DNA of 64,000 nt. Source: Aliidongia dinghuensis. Its GTDB lineage: Bacteria > Pseudomonadota > Alphaproteobacteria > ATCC43930 > CGMCC-115725. The stretch covers positions 62,001 to 126,000 of the forward strand of contig NZ_BMJQ01000020.1 in the NCBI RefSeq assembly GCF_014643535.1, written 5' to 3'. Below are positions 55,001 to 64,000 of this stretch, piece after piece; positions within the stretch are counted from its first letter, which is position 1; each line of letters begins with the position of its first letter. The notes under the pieces were generated by a model. That model did no database searches. It was not told the DNA's origin and was given only the letters and a program-made list of their open reading frames with translations. A program made the position numbers and the translations under genes.

Positions 55001-58000
55001 GACGCCCGGCGCAACCGGATCGAGCAGGCTCACATTGTTCGCGGCCGCAAGGTCGATCGACCCGGTGCCCGTCCGGATCGTGGTCGGATCGAACAGCGGC
55101 TGGCCGTTGCCGTCGAGATAGCTGAAGTGGCCGTTGAGAGACAGGTTCCCGGAGCCCCTGGCCGCCGCAGTTGCGGCCGGTTCGACGCCGAGCGGATCGG
55201 CGCTGCCCAGGTCCGCGCCGGCGACGATCCGGTAGGACGAACTCTGGCCGCCCAGCAGGGTCGCGAAGCTGACCGGCAGCGGATTGCTCGGGCTCGCCAC
55301 GCTCGCCGGAGAATTGCCCGGCAGATTGCCGATGTTGACGCCCGTATAGGGAATGGAGAGCGGCGCCAGCGGCGCGTACCAGACGCTATAGGCATTGGCC
55401 GGCTTGGTGGGCAAAATGCTGTGCGTCTCGGTCAGCTGATAGAGATACCCGTCATACACTTGAATATATTTAGGATAATCCGCTGGGTTTCTCGACAATT
55501 CCGGCGGCGTCGGCGTCCCGAATTTCTTGAAGGGCCCAAGTCCACCCGAGACTGTATACCGGGAGTATCCAAAGAGCCACCCGCCGGGATTTGAAGCCGA
55601 CGCCGTTAAATTGGGGCCGTAATAGGCGATGAGATAGTCCTGATAAGAGGAATAGTTGGCAAGGACCGGAGCAGGCGTTCTGAGGGCGCTCACAGCCAGA
55701 ATATGCCCCGCATACTGTGCGCCTCCCCATGCACTGATATCGGTGCCCCAGGCGTTGGCGTAGGAGACATAGTCGCTGTAATACGCCGACGCCTGACCCG
55801 TGAGCGGGGCGCTCAAGGCGAGGTTCGGGTCGAGCGCCGTGAGCGGCTGGGTCGAGCCGTCGACGTACTGCACCGTCACCGACGCCGGGTCGTCCGCCGC
55901 CATCAGCTGCTGGTAGAGCGACAGGGCGGCGGCATAGGTCCCGCCGGCAGCGCCGCCGCCGGCGGCGCCCAGGACGCTGGCGATCTGGCTCTGGAAGAAA
56001 CCGTCGGTGATGCTGGCGTCGGCAATGAAATTCCCGGCGGCCCGGAACGTGATACGCGGCGCGATCGTCCCCTGATAGCGGTAGGCCGGGATGATCGTGC
56101 CGACGTTGTTCGGCTGGCCGGCGCCCAGGTTCCAGTTGGTGAGGACCGTGATATTGCCGCCATTGACGGCGGGGTTCGGATTGACCAGATCCACGCCGGG
56201 TGCGGCCTGGAAGCTGGCGATGCCGGCGAACCGGCCGGCGAACGCCGGGGTCGCGCCCAGGCCGTTCTCGATGAAGCCCATGAGCGTGCCGGGCACGGCC
56301 GCTTTGGCGTCTTCGTTCACATAGCCGTAGAAATTCTGGTGATCGGCGTTCGCCGTGGTCGGCGTGAAGTAGGCGTTCTGCAGGTAGTAGCCGAGATTGT
56401 TCGTCGTGCCGTCGCTGTTGGTGAGCGTGCTGCCGTCCCAGGTGGCGAGCGTGTGGCCGCTCTGGTCGGCGAAACTGCCGGCAACGAGCGCCGGTTGGCC
56501 GGCGCTCGGCACGCTGTCACCGTACCAGCCGGCCGGATCGATGATGCCGTTGAAATGCTTGGCGCCGGTCGAAGGATCGATCGTGCTCCAGGTGGCGAAG
56601 GCCTCGAGCGTGGTGGCGCGCGCGCCCTTGATCTGGGCGCCGGACGCGATCGCCACATTGACGTCGCCACCGACCAGCAAGGGGGCGCGGAAGGTGACCG
56701 TGCCGCCGGAGAGCCCGCCAGCCATGCCGCCCGAGACGTCGATCACGGCATTGGGCCCAAGCGTGATGCGCCCCGAGTTCGCCGCCGAGACCAGCTCGTA
56801 GCCGTAGGTCGGATCGAGCTGGACGACACCGCCCACCGTGTCGGGCGTGCCGACCGTGCCGAGGATGACCGTGCCGCCGCGCGTCGTGGCGCTGGAGCCG
56901 GTTGCCAGCAGCGAGCCCTCGAGGTCGACGCCACTCTTGCCGTAGAGTGCGATCGTGCCGCCCTTGATGCCCGAGGCGTCGATCGTGCCGAGGATGGTGA
57001 TCAGGCCGCCCGAGGGGTCCTGCCCACCGACGCCGCCATCGGCGGTGAGCGCGACCGCCTGCGCCTTCAGCGTATTGCCGGCCGAGAGCGTGAGGTTGCC
57101 CGCGCGGCTATGGACCGTGATGGCGCCGTCGACGCCGCTCGTGGCGAGGCGGATCGCCAGATTGTCGAGATCGACCGCGCCGCCGGTGTCGAGCGTGAGC
57201 GCGCCGCCGGCATAGCCGGGCGCCGCGTTGCCCTTGATCGTGCCGGCGAGTTCGACGGTCCGGACCGGTGCGGAGAGCACGAGGCTGCCGGCGGCACCAC
57301 CGCCGGGCGCGCCCGAGAAGTCGAGCGTGGCGCCGGCCTGAAGCACGACGCTCCCCTGGTCGGCAGTCAGCGCGATCGCACCGGCAGGGGCATATTGGGC
57401 GACGTCGAAGAACGGCTTGGCGACGCCGGTGGCGCTCACGGTCGAGCCGGCGCCGAGGGTAAGGTCGCCCGAAGTCGCCTCGAGCGTCACATTGCCGGCC
57501 GGAGCGGAGATCGTGGCGCCGTTGACCGCGATCGAGCCGCCCTTGAGCGAGAGCGCGCCGCCGACCGGCGTCAGAGCGAGCGCCGTCCCGTTGCTGCCGC
57601 TGAGCACAAGCGCGCCGGTGGTGGTGAGCGCGGTCGCCGAACCGGTGCCGGCGATGAACACGGGGGCCGCGAGGTTCACGGCCGCGCCGCCCAGGTCGAA
57701 CGAGCCCGAGCCCTGCCCGACGATGCCGTTCGTCGCATTGAACGCGACCGTGCCGAAGCCCGAGAACGCCTTGGCGCCAGTGCCGAGGTCGAGCTCGCCG
57801 GCATTGACCGTGAGGCTGCCCGGGCCGGCGCTCGCCGTGCCGACCGGCGCCCCTGCCTCGTTCGTGAAGGCGAGCTTCGGCGCCGTCAGGACGACATGGC
57901 CGTCGCCGATGAAGGCACCGGCCGACAGATCGACCGTCTGGCCGAAGCTCAGGTCCAGGTCGCCGTCGAACAGCATGGCGCCGTAGCTTCTGAGTGCCAC

Positions 58001-61000
58001 CTGCTGGGCGCTGGCGAACTGGGTGAGGCCGTTCGGCCCGACCACGAAGCCGAAGAGACCGGTGGGTTGGGCAGCGCTGGTGAAGGTGACCTGCGGCGCG
58101 TCGACCGCGATCGCCGTGCCGGCGAAGCGGGCGGCCGGATCGAACGAGAGGTTGCCCGAGGAGTCGAGCAGCAGCGCCACCCCACCGTCGATGCTGGCGC
58201 CCGCCGCCACTGTCAGCAGACCTTGCGGGTTCGAACCGACATTGCTGCGCGCGACCGTGACCTGGCCGCCGTTCGAGACGCGCAGCAGCGCACCGTCGCC
58301 CGAACTCGTGGTGCTGCCGATGGTGATCGGCAGCACCGAACCGCCGAGGCTGCCTCGGGCGGCGATGACGCTGCCCGACTGGACCCACAGCCCGTTCGCC
58401 GCATTGGCATCGGCGCCGGTCGGATCGGTCTTGGTGACGAGCAGGATCTCCGGCCCGGTCAGCGGGTCGGCGGCGTCGTTCGACACGACGACGCTGTTGG
58501 CGAGCGGCGTGATCGCGACCCCGCTCGCCGTCTGGCTGCGCGTGCCGCCGACGAGCAGGCTGCCGGCGCCGAGCGCATCGAGGCCGCCGGCCGAGAGCTG
58601 CAGATAGCCCGGACGCGCCGGCTCGCCCGTGCCCGTGATCTGGATGTCTTGCGAAGCGATATCGACCTGCGCCGCGGCCCCGCCGGGGGCGGCGGCCGCC
58701 TTCAGGGTCGTGTCGAGCACCAGGCTGCTCGTCGCCGCGAGCACGAGCCGGCCCGCGTCGCGCGGCAGCACCGGCGCCGGCTTGCCCGCCCGCTGCGCCG
58801 GCGTCGCGAAGTCGAAGCCGTTGGCGCTGGTCCGCGTGTATTGCGAATATTGCCCCCAGGCGGCAGCCGACTGCACGGTGAACTGGACCGGCGTCGCTTG
58901 CCGGGCGCCGGTCAGCGCATCGACCGAGTAGCCGGAGACGACGTTCGTACCGTCCGGCAGGATCGCGGCCTGGCCGGGGATCACGGTCGCGGCGCCGGTG
59001 TTTTGCACGACCCGGAAGGCCCCGGGGAGCGTCGCGTACTTGGCCGGCAGCAGCGTGTAGGTGCCGGCCGGCAGGCCCGGCACGCCCGCGAGATAGACCG
59101 CCTTACCGACAAGGTCGCCCGAGCCCGCCTGGCCGACGCCGAGGCTGGTGGTGCGGCCCTGGTTCGCCGGGTCGGGCTGCTGGGCATAGACCGGATCGTA
59201 GGCCGCGACCGGCGCCTGATAGCCCGGCACAATCGCATAGACGTTGCGCGCGTCGGCGTAGAGCGGCACGGTCGTGCCGCTGGCGCTGGTCGCGTAGCTG
59301 ATGTTGTACTGGGACAGCAGGTTGCGCGAGCCGCCGGTGCCCGGCACCCATTCGATCGCCTGCAGGTCGCCGCCGCCGGCGAGGTCGACCGTTGCGCCAT
59401 GGTCGAGCGCGACACTGGCGCCGTTGACCGTGATCACCTTGGCCGGCGCCGTCGTCAGGTCGGGCACGCTCGTCTGGTTCGGCACGGCGGCATATTGCCA
59501 TTCCTTGCCGTCGATGGTGACGCCGTAGGGCACGGTGGCCCCGTCGAGCGAGACGGAGGTGACGCTGCCGGTCGCGAGCGCCACGCTCTGCGTGCTGGTG
59601 AGCGGCAGGCTGTCGAACAGCGTCTCGGTCGCGCCATCGCCCGCGTTGCCGACGCCGAGCACGATGGCACCCGACGGCGCGCGGATCGTGCCGGCCTGCA
59701 CGATGTCGGTGGCGTCGACCAGCAGCGTGCCGCCGGCCGAGAGCGGCGTCGAGGACGCGCCGTTATTCAAGAATGTGATCGTGGTCGGCGTCGGCCCGAC
59801 CGCGTCGAGGATGAAGCTCTCGCCGCTCACCGGGTAGAGGTCGGCCGCCTTGAGCGTGAGATTGCCCGGCGTGAATAGGACGCCTGGCGCGAGGATGTCG
59901 GTGCTGGGCAGCAGCCCGGCCGACGACAGGCGGATGTCGCCACTGCTGGCGAGGCTCGCCTGCCCGAAATTGCCGAGTGCCACCTGGTTCTGGAGGTCGA
60001 TGAAGCCGGCGTCGATCGCGAGCGTCGCATCGCCCGCGGCGGCGGCGGTGTTGACCAGCGAGGCGGCATGGCTGTCGGTCCGGCCGACGAGCGCGACATA
60101 GGGTGCGGTGATCGAGACGGCAGCGCCGCCGGTATCGGTCGTCCCGGCAGCGAGCGTCGGGATCGACGTGGCAGCCGACGGCAGCGCCAGAATCTCGGAT
60201 GCGTTGATCACGACCGCCCGGCCGAGCGTGAGCGCGACATTGCCGGCGAAGGCAATTGGCGGACTGGCGTCGCGATTGGCCGATTTTCCACCCAGCACCA
60301 GGGTCGTGATCCCCGAGCCGTCAAGGCGGTCAGCCGAGAACAGGATCGTGCCCGGATTTGCGTTCGGAACATTCTGGCCTGGTATCAGGCCCGCCGGCAT
60401 CAGGCTGCCGCTCTGCTGCAGGACTAGGCCGGTGGCACCCGCCAGACCGCCGCCGCCCGCAAAGGCGCCGGCGTGGCCATTCGAGACGGTTTCGGGCAGC
60501 AGGGTGAGCGAGCCGCCCTCGGCTTGCGCCGCGCCGGACAGAGCCTTGAGCGTACCGTCGAACAGGAGGCCGCTGCCGGCACCGAGCGTGATCGACCCGG
60601 CATCGCTCCAGGCCAGTTGCGGTGCGTAGGACGCGCCTGCGATCCTGCCGGGCACTGCCGCCTGCGGCTGGTCGAACGTCGCCAAACTGCCCGACACGTC
60701 GATGATCGATCCCGCTTCCGCCACCACATAGCCCGTGTCGTCGGACAAAGTGACCGTGCCGCCGGCCAGCACCTTGCCCACGGTCGGGACCTGCAGGCGG
60801 CCGCCGATATTGACGGGTGCGGCAGAAGGGTTGGCGAGTGTCGTGCCGGAGACGTCGAGCACGGCATTGGCCCCGAGCCACACCGATTTGTCGGGTGTCG
60901 TGAAGGGCTGGTTGCCCGCCATGCCGGCGGCGCTGGCATAGTCGGTGTCGCCGGTCAACGTGATCGCGCCGCCGGGTGCCCGGATGGTTCCCAGCACGGT

Positions 61001-64000
61001 GACACCGTCCGTGCCGCCGAGCGTCACGGACGCGCCGGCATCGGCCTCGATCGCCGCACCCGCGCCGACCGTGGCGCGATTAGCGACGCCGTCATAGTGA
61101 TCGAGCGCGCCGCCGAGGCCGCCGGTCCAGCCGACGTCGCCACCGGCGGTCAGCGTCAGGTTGGTCGCCTGACGGTGATAGGCGTCGATCGTGCCGAGCG
61201 TGGTGAGGCCGCCTTGGGCGATGCTGGTCCCGCTCGGCGCTTGGGCGAGCGCGGTGAGATTGGGAATCAGGTTCTGCTGGGTGAGATGCACCTCGGTGCC
61301 GTCGGCGATGGTCGCGTCGTACAGCGCGTTGAGCTGGTAGGACCCGAAGCCCTGGGTGGCGAAGAAATCGGCCGGCAGCACCATGGCCCAGGCGGGCGCC
61401 GCAGCCGGGTCGCCGCCGATCTGGAAGCCCAGCGCCTGCAGCGTGAGCTTGCCGCCGCCCGAGAAGCCGGCGCTTCTGATCGTCCCGTCCAGCACGAGCG
61501 TGCCGGTCGTCGGCTGCGTCGCCGGGTGAAAAGAAGAGAAGCTGTCTGTCGAATGGAAATTCCAGGTGGTGAGGGAGACGCTGCCGCCCTGGCCCACCGG
61601 CACGCCGTTCTTCGAGAGCAGGCCGTTCGCCAGCAGCACGCCGCCGCTCGACACGTCGATCAGGCTGCCCTGGTCGAGGATGATCGAGGCGCCCAGACCG
61701 CCCGACAGGCTGATCGCACCGCCGTTGACGAAATTGGCGGCACCGGGCGCGCTCGTGAGAGCGCCGTCGTTGACCCAGAGGCCGGCGGTGCTGAGCACGC
61801 CCTTGGGCCCGACGGTGATATCGCCGCCGGCGACGCCGGGTACCCCGGCGATCCCGTTGATACCGTCGCTCTCAAGCGAGATGGCGCCCGAGGGAATGAC
61901 GATGCTGCCCAGCACGGTGATCGGGCCGCCGGCCGCCGCCTTGTAATTGAATGAGCCCCCCGGCTGGAGGGTGAGCACCGTGCCCCCGGCCACGGTCAGC
62001 CCGTAGCCGGCCTGCGTGCCGCTGCCCGGGTTGATCGTCACGTTGGCGAAGCCGCCTTGGCTCAGCGCGTCGGCCGGAACGGTGCGCCAGAGGAGCACAT
62101 TTTCCGGATCGTTCGGGTCGAGCGCCTTAAGCGCCGCCGCATCGAACGGCGTCGAGGCGCCGAAGTTCGGATCGAAGCTCGCGAGCGCGGGCGCCTGGCT
62201 CTGGATGATGAAATGGCCAGGCTCGCTGGTGTCGACAAAGGCTTGATTGATCGCTGTGAGACCGCCGCCGTCGCCGAGGTCGAATGTGCCGCCCGTGGGC
62301 AGGAACGAGTTGCCGGCCGCGGTGCCCGACGGCGCGCGGCCGGCCGCAACCTGCTTCAGCCCGGCGAGTGCCTGGGCCGACAGGGTACCGTCCAGCACCA
62401 CCGCACCCCGGCCGTAGACCGTCAAAGTGCCGGCATTGCCGCCCTGGATATAGTCGGCCTCGTAGGTGCCGCCGGCGATGAGGCCGCTGGTGAAGGTCTC
62501 GGAGACCTTCCAGCGGTTGTGGTCGACCGTGAACTGCCCGGCAAAGCCGAGATAGGTATCGTTCGGATCGGCCTTGCCGATATCGACCCGGTGGCCGCTG
62601 GCATCCAGCAGCTGGGCCGTGTTGATCGTGCCGCCGAGATAATGCACATAGCCGCCGTCAAGGTTGAGCGACGAGCCCGACGCCGTGATCACCTCGTTGC
62701 CGGCGAGCGTAATCGAGCCGGCATTGGTCAGGAGTTGGTCGATCTTGCGCGGCATCAGCTGGGCATAGCCCGTGGCGTTGAGGATCGGGCTGCCGGCCCA
62801 GGCGAGCCCGTCCGCCGTGGTGCCGGCGACCGTGCTGTCGAGCACGAGGTTCTTCACCGGGTGCAGCGGATCCAGCAGGAAGCTGTTGCGCTGCAGCGGC
62901 GAGTCGGCGAGCTCGTTCTGCGTGATGATCGGAATGGTGAACAGCGTGGCCGAGACCGGCAGCTCGACGTCCGACAGGCCGGCGACGTCGATCGTGGCGC
63001 CATTGTCGATGTAGATGCGGCCGGGGATTGCCGTGTCGCCCACGGGTGGGACCGCAATTCCGGTGGGATTGCCCGGCTGTGCCGCCTGGCCGCCAGTGCC
63101 GTTCTCGATCTGCGTCGCGACGGTCACCTTACCGCCCGGCGCCTCGAGCAGCGAGCCGTTGCGGAACATGATCGAGCCGCCGTTGATGGTGACGCTGCCC
63201 GGCGTGAAGCTCGCGGTCGGCGACGAGGTCGCCGTCTCGCCATCCTCCTCGGGCAGGTTGGCGGTGACCGAGCCGGCCCCGAACGACACCAGGCCGGCAC
63301 GATGATAGGTTTGGCTGCCCGAATCGGTCGTGACGATCCGCCCGTCGAGCGCGCTGATCGTGATGCTGCCCGGGTAGCTGACGCCGGTCGTCGCCACGAC
63401 CACGCCGTTCTGGGCGACATTGGTGCCGAGCAGGTTGATCGTGCCGCGCTGCGCCTGGACGAAGCCCGTGTTGGTCAGCACCGAGACCGGCGTCGCGTCC
63501 AGGCCGCTTTCGTTGCTGATCAGCTGTCCGGTGAGTACCGGCGCAAGTTTGGCCGATGCGCTGCTGTTGGTTCCAACAGGATCGAAGCTGACGCCGATGC
63601 CGGCCGCGAGGATCGCTTGGCCGTCGGGTGTCGAGACCGTACCGGCATTCGAGACATTGGTGCCGGCGATCAGGACATAGCCGCCATTGCCCTGAGCGCC
63701 ATTGCCATGGGTCGTGATGCTGGCACCCGCCTCGATCGTGATGTCGCCCGGCGCGTGATAGGCATCGGTGAAAATATCGGCCTGGATGCCTTGCCCGAGC
63801 ACGAGATTGAGCGAAATGCCGCCGCCGCTGCTCGACTCCGGCCCCGCAATGCCGGCGTTGAGGAAAGTTGCGTTGCTGGCCGCGACCGCCTTGTCGTAGG
63901 CGACCGAGCCTGGCGTCAGACCGGCGATGGTCTCGCCCAGGAACGCGAGCGACGAGGCGATGAGCGTGTGGGTATCGACTTGGGCACCCCCGCCGAAGAT
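52088..64000 (-). CDS. Giant filamentous haemagglutinin (FhaB-like) exoprotein, 5' end outside the window
   Basis: The frame is open from the TAG at 52088 to the right edge, at least 3,970 codons, and no true start lies inside; GTG 63802 is an internal codon, since the preceding 66 codons read on smoothly (e.g. AGPESSSGGGISLNL). Most of the chain is a repetitive beta-helix pattern (G-x-hydrophobic-T/S-hydrophobic, e.g. GDITVGPKGVLSTAGL), as in two-partner-secretion exoproteins. The C-terminal ~900 residues (52300-54900) resemble the DUF3739 tail of large FhaB-like proteins (AGQDITNLDFRGQNLRQDD). The chain ends in a charged, probably disordered tail. The secretion domain and any TpsB transporter should lie to the right. 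A surface adhesin role is inferred. Confidence 0.85.
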   Translation of the reverse strand: MFGGGAQVDTHTLIASSLAFLGETIAGLTPGSVAYDKAVAASNATFLNAGIAGPESSSGGGISLNLVLGQGIQADIFTDAYHAPGDITIEAGASITTHGNGAQGNGGYVLIAGTNVSNAGTVSTPDGQAILAAGIGVSFDPVGTNSSASAKLAPVLTGQLISNESGLDATPVSVLTNTGFVQAQRGTINLLGTNVAQNGVVVATTGVSYPGSITISALDGRIVTTDSGSQTYHRAGLVSFGAGSVTANLPEEDGETATSSPTASFTPGSVTINGGSIMFRNGSLLEAPGGKVTVATQIENGTGGQAAQPGNPTGIAVPPVGDTAIPGRIYIDNGATIDVAGLSDVELPVSATLFTIPIITQNELADSPLQRNSFLLDPLHPVKNLVLDSTVAGTTADGLAWAGSPILNATGYAQLMPRKIDQLLTNAGSITLAGNEVITASGSSLNLDGGYVHYLGGTINTAQLLDASGHRVDIGKADPNDTYLGFAGQFTVDHNRWKVSETFTSGLIAGGTYEADYIQGGNAGTLTVYGRGAVVLDGTLSAQALAGLKQVAAGRAPSGTAAGNSFLPTGGTFDLGDGGGLTAINQAFVDTSEPGHFIIQSQAPALASFDPNFGASTPFDAAALKALDPNDPENVLLWRTVPADALSQGGFANVTINPGSGTQAGYGLTVAGGTVLTLQPGGSFNYKAAAGGPITVLGSIVIPSGAISLESDGINGIAGVPGVAGGDITVGPKGVLSTAGLWVNDGALTSAPGAANFVNGGAISLSGGLGASIILDQGSLIDVSSGGVLLANGLLSKNGVPVGQGGSVSLTTWNFHSTDSFSSFHPATQPTTGTLVLDGTIRSAGFSGGGKLTLQALGFQIGGDPAAAPAWAMVLPADFFATQGFGSYQLNALYDATIADGTEVHLTQQNLIPNLTALAQAPSGTSIAQGGLTTLGTIDAYHRQATNLTLTAGGDVGWTGGLGGALDHYDGVANRATVGAGAAIEADAGASVTLGGTDGVTVLGTIRAPGGAITLTGDTDYASAAGMAGNQPFTTPDKSVWLGANAVLDVSGTTLANPSAAPVNIGGRLQVPTVGKVLAGGTVTLSDDTGYVVAEAGSIIDVSGSLATFDQPQAAVPGRIAGASYAPQLAWSDAGSITLGAGSGLLFDGTLKALSGAAQAEGGSLTLLPETVSNGHAGAFAGGGGLAGATGLVLQQSGSLMPAGLIPGQNVPNANPGTILFSADRLDGSGITTLVLGGKSANRDASPPIAFAGNVALTLGRAVVINASEILALPSAATSIPTLAAGTTDTGGAAVSITAPYVALVGRTDSHAASLVNTAAAAGDATLAIDAGFIDLQNQVALGNFGQASLASSGDIRLSSAGLLPSTDILAPGVLFTPGNLTLKAADLYPVSGESFILDAVGPTPTTITFLNNGASSTPLSAGGTLLVDATDIVQAGTIRAPSGAIVLGVGNAGDGATETLFDSLPLTSTQSVALATGSVTSVSLDGATVPYGVTIDGKEWQYAAVPNQTSVPDLTTAPAKVITVNGASVALDHGATVDLAGGGDLQAIEWVPGTGGSRNLLSQYNISYATSASGTTVPLYADARNVYAIVPGYQAPVAAYDPVYAQQPDPANQGRTTSLGVGQAGSGDLVGKAVYLAGVPGLPAGTYTLLPAKYATLPGAFRVVQNTGAATVIPGQAAILPDGTNVVSGYSVDALTGARQATPVQFTVQSAAAWGQYSQYTRTSANGFDFATPAQRAGKPAPVLPRDAGRLVLAATSSLVLDTTLKAAAAPGGAAAQVDIASQDIQITGTGEPARPGYLQLSAGGLDALGAGSLLVGGTRSQTASGVAITPLANSVVVSNDAADPLTGPEILLVTKTDPTGADANAANGLWVQSGSVIAARGSLGGSVLPITIGSTTSSGDGALLRVSNGGQVTVARSNVGSNPQGLLTVAAGASIDGGVALLLDSSGNLSFDPAARFAGTAIAVDAPQVTFTSAAQPTGLFGFVVGPNGLTQFASAQQVALRSYGAMLFDGDLDLSFGQTVDLSAGAFIGDGHVVLTAPKLAFTNEAGAPVGTASAGPGSLTVNAGELDLGTGAKAFSGFGTVAFNATNGIVGQGSGSFDLGGAAVNLAAPVFIAGTGSATALTTTGALVLSGSNGTALALTPVGGALSLKGGSIAVNGATISAPAGNVTLEATSGDLTLGAGSTVSATGVAKPFFDVAQYAPAGAIALTADQGSVVLQAGATLDFSGAPGGGAAGSLVLSAPVRTVELAGTIKGNAAPGYAGGALTLDTGGAVDLDNLAIRLATSGVDGAITVHSRAGNLTLSAGNTLKAQAVALTADGGVGGQDPSGGLITILGTIDASGIKGGTIALYGKSGVDLEGSLLATGSSATTRGGTVILGTVGTPDTVGGVVQLDPTYGYELVSAANSGRITLGPNAVIDVSGGMAGGLSGGTVTFRAPLLVGGDVNVAIASGAQIKGARATTLEAFATWSTIDPSTGAKHFNGIIDPAGWYGDSVPSAGQPALVAGSFADQSGHTLATWDGSTLTNSDGTTNNLGYYLQNAYFTPTTANADHQNFYGYVNEDAKAAVPGTLMGFIENGLGATPAFAGRFAGIASFQAAPGVDLVNPNPAVNGGNITVLTNWNLGAGQPNNVGTIIPAYRYQGTIAPRITFRAAGNFIADASITDGFFQSQIASVLGAAGGGAAGGTYAAALSLYQQLMAADDPASVTVQYVDGSTQPLTALDPNLALSAPLTGQASAYYSDYVSYANAWGTDISAWGGAQYAGHILAVSALRTPAPVLANYSSYQDYLIAYYGPNLTASASNPGGWLFGYSRYTVSGGLGPFKKFGTPTPPELSRNPADYPKYIQVYDGYLYQLTETHSILPTKPANAYSVWYAPLAPLSIPYTGVNIGNLPGNSPASVASPSNPLPVSFATLLGGQSSSYRIVAGADLGSADPLGVEPAATAAARGSGNLSLNGHFSYLDGNGQPLFDPTTIRTGTGSIDLAAANNVSLLDPVAPGVIYTAGAPAAGAPLGISASIVPGKSGFGAYDVLATSAVNPDAAGNISIHAGNDITGVESVTGSGDAISQFWWPWMQTGNVRSSNGQVTQASINFGAFDQGVMSVGGDVAISAGGNIQNLAVSLPTSWYLPNGGATVNTVGGGDLTVTAGGNILAGDYFVAKGTGTITAGGQIASGGLTHILNVLFGTTEGVSTILAVQDGVLDVTARQGADIGAIVNPSYIQGTTLQNGYSAQTATWLADAQSYSARSAVNVVSTTGAVALNSLTDLSPIDAGTPGATVNDDSNILPATVTFTAFNGALSIDRAGQLYPSATGQLSLIADQSISFQRTPNSNYADLQFGMIDASPAALPSPLNPMPINMNTSSGVFDFNLLSPALVDHSPTALHAGDSQPVRIYSLTGSITDGMVASDGSGLYDRLITLSVDKPAEIRAGQDITNLDFRGQNLRQDDITRIIAGRDIWDSPNLAADTNAPVPSLQTGGPGSFDVEAGRNIGPLTPSYTTTNAANGTTGVATGIVAVGNAIDPYLPHESADIDVLFGVGKGVANAAFIKAYVDPAVATPAVEQALVAFMETWDEGTGIDTGLKKDKPSVTLTLNQAWAEFQALPEAAQQRFNRQALFTVLTQVGVDYNDPSSSYYHQYARGYQAINTLFPAAMGYTANSLYGGKQGAETLVSTGDLDIRNTTIQTQQGGNIALLGPGGEALIGGSSAPPATGKSAATQGVLTLEQGAIDIFTDRSVLLAQSRIFTEQGGAITIWSSNGDINAGKGSKTLADVPPPIYVCDSDFYCTRDARGAVTGAGIATLQTIPGAPSANVETIAPRGTVDFGAAGIRSSGNLIVAAQFVANAANAQVQGQTIGVPKAATIDVGALSSASNAAGAAANAAADAARQSNRSPAQDLPSIITVEVIGYGGGESSPAREQRNDSRRRKQDVQSYDPDSAVHMLGNGKLTEQQKSALTEQERQGLDRVTSQPGSL
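55440..55740 (-). other. Lower-GC, aromatic-rich insert within the FhaB-like gene
   Basis: These ~300 bp are visibly less GC-rich than the flanks and encode a tyrosine-rich stretch (LANYSSYQDYLIAYYGPN, then YSRYTVSGG, YPKYIQVYDGYLYQL) that breaks the small-residue beta-helix pattern. The reading frame is uninterrupted. It could be a separate domain acquired by recombination or a loop exposed on the helix. Confidence 0.55.

Noticed and set aside
55703-59878. A 1,391-codon open frame on the plus strand opposite the FhaB-like gene
   Set aside because: Its translation is rich in R, G, A, D and E with no recognisable fold, and it is the mirror of a high-GC repetitive gene on the other strand. Long antisense frames are expected there.
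52300-63800. Possible CRISPR or tandem DNA repeats in the FhaB-like gene
   Set aside because: The repetition is at the level of degenerate protein beta-helix turns; there are no identical DNA repeats with regular unique spacers.
63802-63804. GTG at 63802 as the start of the giant exoprotein
   Set aside because: The same frame continues without a stop to the end of the window with protein-like sequence, no signal peptide follows, and no ribosome site is present.

Overview
The window is GC-rich, densely packed, and looks like chromosome from a proteobacterium, most likely an alphaproteobacterium. Reasons: an AapJQMP-type general amino-acid ABC transporter, GcvA-like LysR and FadR-type GntR regulators, an ADP-forming (FerA-like) hydroxycinnamoyl-CoA ligase, and a giant filamentous-haemagglutinin exoprotein. 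There are no rRNA, tRNA or CRISPR loci and no core housekeeping genes. It is accessory catabolic territory made of four blocks. The species assignment is inference.

Block 1 (74-14254) is a nearly complete hydroxycinnamate (ferulate/p-coumarate) regulon. It encodes an ester hydrolase, an ADP-forming acyl-CoA ligase, hydroxycinnamoyl-CoA hydratase/lyase (ech), an aromatic aldehyde dehydrogenase (vdh-like), an aryl-alcohol dehydrogenase and a MarR regulator. Between the enzyme genes lies a four-gene envelope module: an RND/MMPL exporter, a YCF48-like Asp-box propeller, a DUF1329 protein and a DUF1302 outer-membrane barrel. A palindrome built on TTGTTAT-N5-ATAACAA lies upstream of ech/marR, of the DUF1302 gene and (diverged) of vdh. 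This ties the envelope module to the aromatic pathway, probably through the MarR protein. A terminator-like hairpin inside the envelope operon may lower expression of its distal half.

Block 2 (14497-36463) is a catabolic island whose substrate I cannot name. A divergent pair of operons gives an FAD amine/amino-acid oxidoreductase plus HpcH/HpaI aldolase (minus strand) against a 3-hydroxyisobutyrate-dehydrogenase-family reductase, shikimate-dehydrogenase-like protein, SDR, RidA and GntR (plus strand). Then come two SDRs, a LysR regulator, an amino-acid ABC importer, a GlcD-like FAD oxidase, and a tightly coupled five-gene operon: TPP enzyme, HyuA, HyuB, aminotransferase and uronate-dehydrogenase-like protein. 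A nearly identical 28-bp motif precedes the SDR pair and the TPP operon. The inventory suggests uptake and breakdown of an aminated, hydroxylated compound with a lactam or hydantoin-type bond.

Block 3 (36564-49272) is a polyamine uptake and degradation cluster: a PotABCD importer, a small cupin, two PuuB-like FAD oxidoreductases, a putrescine-type class III aminotransferase, a gamma-glutamyltransferase, a succinate-semialdehyde-type dehydrogenase and a divergent FadR-type GntR. It is bracketed by two inverted copies of an 85-bp hairpin-forming repeat (81 of 85 bases identical).

Block 4 (49384-64000) holds a cytoplasmic BisC-type molybdoenzyme, a frameshifted N-terminal remnant of an insertion-sequence transposase, and the 3' part (at least 3,970 codons) of a giant FhaB-like exoprotein whose 5' end lies beyond the right edge of the window.
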